This document shows positions 61,228-64,000 of a stretch of 64,000 nt of DNA, piece after piece; the first letter of the stretch is position 1, and the number at the start of each line of letters is the position of its first letter. The stretch spans positions 1 through 64,000 of the forward strand of contig CAKTEM010000010.1 in the NCBI GenBank assembly GCA_934548045.1, written 5' to 3'. Below the pieces are notes generated by a model. That model searched no databases. It saw only the letters and a program-made list of their open reading frames with translations, and was not told the DNA's origin. The position numbers were made by a program, and so were the translations under genes. The stretch is from an uncultured Faecalibacterium sp. (GTDB lineage: Bacteria > Bacillota > Clostridia > Oscillospirales > Ruminococcaceae).

Positions 61228-62744
61228 TGCGCAAAAGTATCTCAGTCACCTTCTTTTCGATGATGTCTACCCTGATGATGCTCGGCATCGTGGTGATGGG
61301 CGTGTCGGAGTGGGTGCTGTTCAACCAGTATTTCGCACGGGAGCGGTACGACGCGCTGGATGAGGTCGTGAATGTCGCACAGCGTGCGGCGTCCTACTTT
61401 GTGCAGGAGTCCGCTCTGCCCGAGGGCGAGGAGCTGGATGCGCTGAGTACCAAGCTGGAAATTATCGGCGAGAGCGCGGAAGCGTATCTCTTTTTCACCG
61501 ATACCGATGGCAATATCCTGCTGGCATCCGATGAGAGCAACCTGCTGGAAGATACCGTTGCGCCGGCTTTGCTGGAAAAAGCAGACGCAGCCACGGAAAA
61601 TTATCATGCGTATGGTACGCTGAACGGTGTGCTGGATGAGAAGACCTATGTTTCCATCCACCCCATCGAGAACCCCATCGGTGGTTACAGCGGATATCTG
61701 TTCCTCTGCTCGTCCGGCAAGCGTCTGAGCGAGTTCCGGTATCAGTTCTTCTCGAATTTCTTCATGTCGGCCTGTCTGATGCTGCTGGTGGCGAGCCTGT
61801 TCACCAAGCGTCTGATGCGGCGTCTGACCGACCCTCTCCAGAAGGTGACGGATGCGGCCCAGCGGTTTGGCGGCGGCGATCTGTCGGTTCGTGTCGAGGG
61901 TGTGGACGGTGAGGGCGAAGTCGCTGACCTTGCCCGTACCTTCAACACGATGGCGGAAAACATCCAGATGAACGACAATTCCCGTGGGCAGTTCATGGGA
62001 AACATCGCCCACGAGCTGCGGACGCCCATGACGACCATCAAGGGCTTCATCGACGGTATTCTGGATGGAACCATTCCGCCGGATATGCAGAACCACTATT
62101 TACAGCTCGTCTCGGAGGAGACGGGCCGTCTGGCGCGCCTGATCCAGAACATGCTCGATTTGTCCAAGCTGGAAAGCGGCGAGTATCAGGTCAACGCCCG
62201 GATGTTCAACATCTGGGAGACGCTGACCGGTGTTGCTCTGTCGGCGGAACAGCGGATCAACGATGGAATGATTGACATCGAGGGCTTGACGATGGACGAA
62301 AAAGTTCTCGTCTACGCCGACCCTGACCTCATCCATCAGGTCGCGTATAACCTGCTGGACAATGCCATCAAGTTTACGCCAGCTGGTGGAACCATCCGCT
62401 TCGGCGTCGAAAAGCTCGGCCCGGATGTTGAGATCTCCATCTGGAACTCGGGTCAGGGCATCAGCCCGGAGGCGTTGCCCTATGTCTTTGAGCGATTCTA
62501 TAAGGAAGACCGCTCGCGCGGCCTCCATGCGCGTGGTGCCGGCCTTGGCCTGAACATCTGCAAAGTGCTGGTGAATCTGGCCGGCGGCCAGATCCGGGTC
62601 GAGAGCCAGCAGGGCGAGTGGTGCAAGTTCGTCTTTACCCTGCCTGCACAGGCACCCAATCCCGGCGGAATGAAGCGTCTGCCCGACGAGAGCGGCCAGC
62701 CGGTCGCCGTCGAAGACCCGGCAAGCATGAAACCGGTCAACTGA
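61227..62744 (+). CDS. sensor histidine kinase, partner of the preceding regulator
   Basis: The 505-residue kinase has two transmembrane helices (about 8-28 and 175-192) around a sensor of about 145 residues, then HAMP (TDPLQKVTDAAQRFGGGDLS), HisKA (GNIAHELRTPMTTIKGFIDG, phospho-His262) and HATPase (NLLDNAIKFTPAGGTI, GQGISPEALPYVFERFYK, GLGLNICKVL). It ends in a short Pro-rich tail. The 1-nt overlap with the regulator fixes partner specificity. Confidence 0.94.
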   Translation: MRKSISVTFFSMMSTLMMLGIVVMGVSEWVLFNQYFARERYDALDEVVNVAQRAASYFVQESALPEGEELDALSTKLEIIGESAEAYLFFTDTDGNILLASDESNLLEDTVAPALLEKADAATENYHAYGTLNGVLDEKTYVSIHPIENPIGGYSGYLFLCSSGKRLSEFRYQFFSNFFMSACLMLLVASLFTKRLMRRLTDPLQKVTDAAQRFGGGDLSVRVEGVDGEGEVADLARTFNTMAENIQMNDNSRGQFMGNIAHELRTPMTTIKGFIDGILDGTIPPDMQNHYLQLVSEETGRLARLIQNMLDLSKLESGEYQVNARMFNIWETLTGVALSAEQRINDGMIDIEGLTMDEKVLVYADPDLIHQVAYNLLDNAIKFTPAGGTIRFGVEKLGPDVEISIWNSGQGISPEALPYVFERFYKEDRSRGLHARGAGLGLNICKVLVNLAGGQIRVESQQGEWCKFVFTLPAQAPNPGGMKRLPDESGQPVAVEDPASMKPVN

Positions 62745-62753
62745 ATCCACACA

Positions 62754-62792
62754 GCCAGACTGCCTCCCGGAAGGGAACGGTGGTCTGGTTTT
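62754..62792 (+). terminator. intrinsic terminator
   Basis: CCAGACTGCC pairs with GGTGGTCTGG (with two G-U pairs), then TTTT. Confidence 0.7.
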
Positions 62793-62834
62793 CTGTGTTT
62801 TTGTATTCTTTCCGTGAAAAACACGGCGTCGGGT

Positions 62835-62863
62835 TTGATTTTTTGCGTGTTTTCATGTAAACT
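62835..62863 (+). promoter_or_regulatory. promoter of rpe
   Basis: TTGATT (62835-62840), 17-bp spacer, TAAACT (62858-62863). Confidence 0.6.
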
Positions 62864-62976
62864 AGAAAATAGCTATGTTCTCTTCCATCTGGGGCCGGAA
62901 AACGGGCTGAAAACCGGAAGAAAATGGAGGATGACAAGCAAAAATCTTTCTGAAAATTACGGAGAGTATAACACAA

Positions 62977-63627
62977 ATGACGATTGTTAGTCCTTCCATT
63001 CTTTCTGCCGACTTTACCCACCTTGGCGATGACTGCCAGATGGTGCTGGATGCCGGTGCGAAGATGCTGCATTATGACGTGATGGACGGCCATTTTGTGC
63101 CGAACATCAGTTTCGGCGTGCCGGTGCTGAAAAGCCTGCACAAGGGCCTCCCGGACGCATTTTACGATGTCCACCTGATGATCTCACATCCGCTGGAATA
63201 TGCTGAGCCGTTCATCAAGGCCGGTGCGACCCTGTATAACTTCCACTTCGAGTGCGAAGACGATATCCAGCAGACCATCGACAAGGTGAAGGCTCTGGGC
63301 TGCAAGGTCGGCCTGACCATCAAGCCCGGCACCTCGCCCGAGGTGCTGGTGCCGTACCTTGACCAGCTGGACCTCGTCCTTGTGATGAGCGTTGAGCCGG
63401 GCTTTGGCGGACAGAAGTTCATGCCGTCGGCTCTGGAAAAGCTCCGCTGGCTCAAGGCGGAACGGGAAAAGCGCGGCCTTGACTTCCTGCTGGAAGTGGA
63501 CGGCGGCGTGGATGCCACGACCGCTCCCCTCTGCGTGGAGGCCGGCGCGGATGTTCTGGTGGCAGGCAGTGCCATCTATGGCGCAAAGGAACCGGCAGAG
63601 ATGATCCGCCGTCTGGCGGCTCTGTAA
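62977..63627 (+). CDS. rpe: ribulose-phosphate 3-epimerase
   Basis: A 216-residue pentose phosphate pathway enzyme with the TIM-barrel signatures VSPSILSADFTHLGDD, MLHYDVMDGHFVPNISFG (metal-binding His, Asp), YDVHLMISHP, VLVMSVEPGFGGQKFMP and LEVDGGVDATT. GGAGAG precedes the ATG. It lies 11 bp before the rnfD-like gene. Confidence 0.96.
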   Translation: MTIVSPSILSADFTHLGDDCQMVLDAGAKMLHYDVMDGHFVPNISFGVPVLKSLHKGLPDAFYDVHLMISHPLEYAEPFIKAGATLYNFHFECEDDIQQTIDKVKALGCKVGLTIKPGTSPEVLVPYLDQLDLVLVMSVEPGFGGQKFMPSALEKLRWLKAEREKRGLDFLLEVDGGVDATTAPLCVEAGADVLVAGSAIYGAKEPAEMIRRLAAL

Positions 63628-63638
63628 GGAGAACGGCC

Positions 63639-64000
63639 ATGGAAAAAGAAATCATTGAAATGCAGGAGCGTGAGCTGAAGCGCACCGGTCAGTATTACCG
63701 GCATGTCTGCTTTATGACCATCCCTCTGCTCTGCATGTCCTGCTATCTGTACGGACTGCGGCCGCTGCTGCTCTGTGTGGTGGCTCTGCTGACCAGCAAC
63801 CTCTGCGACCGTGTCGTCAGCCTGTTCCGCCGCAGGGTGTATCAGGCGTCTGACTTCTCCAACGAGAGCTTTGCCCTCGTCATCGCGCTGCTGCTCCCGG
63901 CCACCGTGGACTGGTATGTCCTCATCGCGGCGGTCGTGGTGGGCATCGTCATCGGCAAAGAGGCCTTTGGCGGCTACGGCAGCTATCCCTTCAACCCTGC
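63639..64000 (+). CDS. RnfD/NqrB-family subunit, cut by the window end
   Basis: A gene starting at 63639 with TAAGGAGAACGGCC upstream and open to the end of the window (120 codons seen). The protein begins with a charged stretch, then pairs of helices (FMTIPLLCMSCYLYGLRPLL, SFALVIALLLPATVDWYVLI) and the motif GKEAFGGYGSYPFNPA, a hallmark of RnfD/NqrB proteins. These couple ferredoxin or NADH oxidation to ion transport. Whether a full rnf operon follows cannot be seen. Confidence 0.85.
   Translation, partial: MEKEIIEMQERELKRTGQYYRHVCFMTIPLLCMSCYLYGLRPLLLCVVALLTSNLCDRVVSLFRRRVYQASDFSNESFALVIALLLPATVDWYVLIAAVVVGIVIGKEAFGGYGSYPFNP

Overview
The window reads as chromosomal DNA of a GC-rich (roughly 57-60 %) Gram-positive gut anaerobe of the Clostridia, most like Faecalibacterium or a close Oscillospiraceae relative. 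The signs are strong AGGAGG-type ribosome binding sites, Firmicute gene families (RNase Y, YerC, YwlG, CmpB, AlaX), PTS sugar uptake, a TatABC set and the start of an RnfD-like subunit. The genus assignment is inference; no rRNA or complete tRNA gene is present.

Left block (1-10.5 kb). Two non-coding curiosities come first: a run of seven consecutive hairpins (33-228) and a 167-bp element with 17-bp inverted ends (237-403). They are followed by an alpha-glucan/maltose locus: glycogen phosphorylase, an AraC regulator, a LacI regulator with dyad operators, a IIA-IIC-IIB PTS permease, a MapP-like phosphatase and MalQ. Together these suggest uptake of maltose as maltose 6'-phosphate, dephosphorylation, and processing by MalQ and GlgP. 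The block ends in AT-rich scar DNA: an AraC fragment, three 11-bp-phased repeats, and the 3' half of a tRNA-Lys(CUU) gene with its terminator. That looks like the distal attachment site of an integrated element, so the maltose locus may be an acquired island. A second malQ lies in the backbone at 54.6 kb.

Middle block (10.7-37.5 kb): a TetR-MMPL-heptad-protein unit with a palindromic operator, gltX, a SpoIIE-type phosphatase, a cytoplasmic pectinesterase, an EamA relic, an OmpR-type two-component system, a flippase and GT32 glycosyltransferase pair, a TatA-like/beta-propeller fusion heading a ywlG-yggS-ABC operon, a ROK glucokinase, tatB-tatA-tatC, an M24 peptidase, an FAH-family enzyme, yerC with a DJ-1 protein, and a GNAT.

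Right block (37.5-64 kb): a cytoplasmic ricin-type lectin, a Nudix enzyme, a PfoR-like PTS_EIIC_2 protein, a GH25 lysozyme, a HAD phosphatase, a lipoprotein, a dicarboxylate/amino-acid symporter, rny with a long structured leader, a LysR-tyrosine phosphatase fusion (the most novel gene here), a sugar nucleotidyltransferase, cmpB, trmB-alaX, malQ2, a degenerate GGDEF protein, mtnN, ychF, a doubly deleted hybrid kinase relic, a second two-component system, rpe and a truncated rnfD-like gene. Most transcription units end in clean intrinsic terminators, and many have sigma-A promoters with 17-bp spacers. No CRISPR array or intact transposase was seen.
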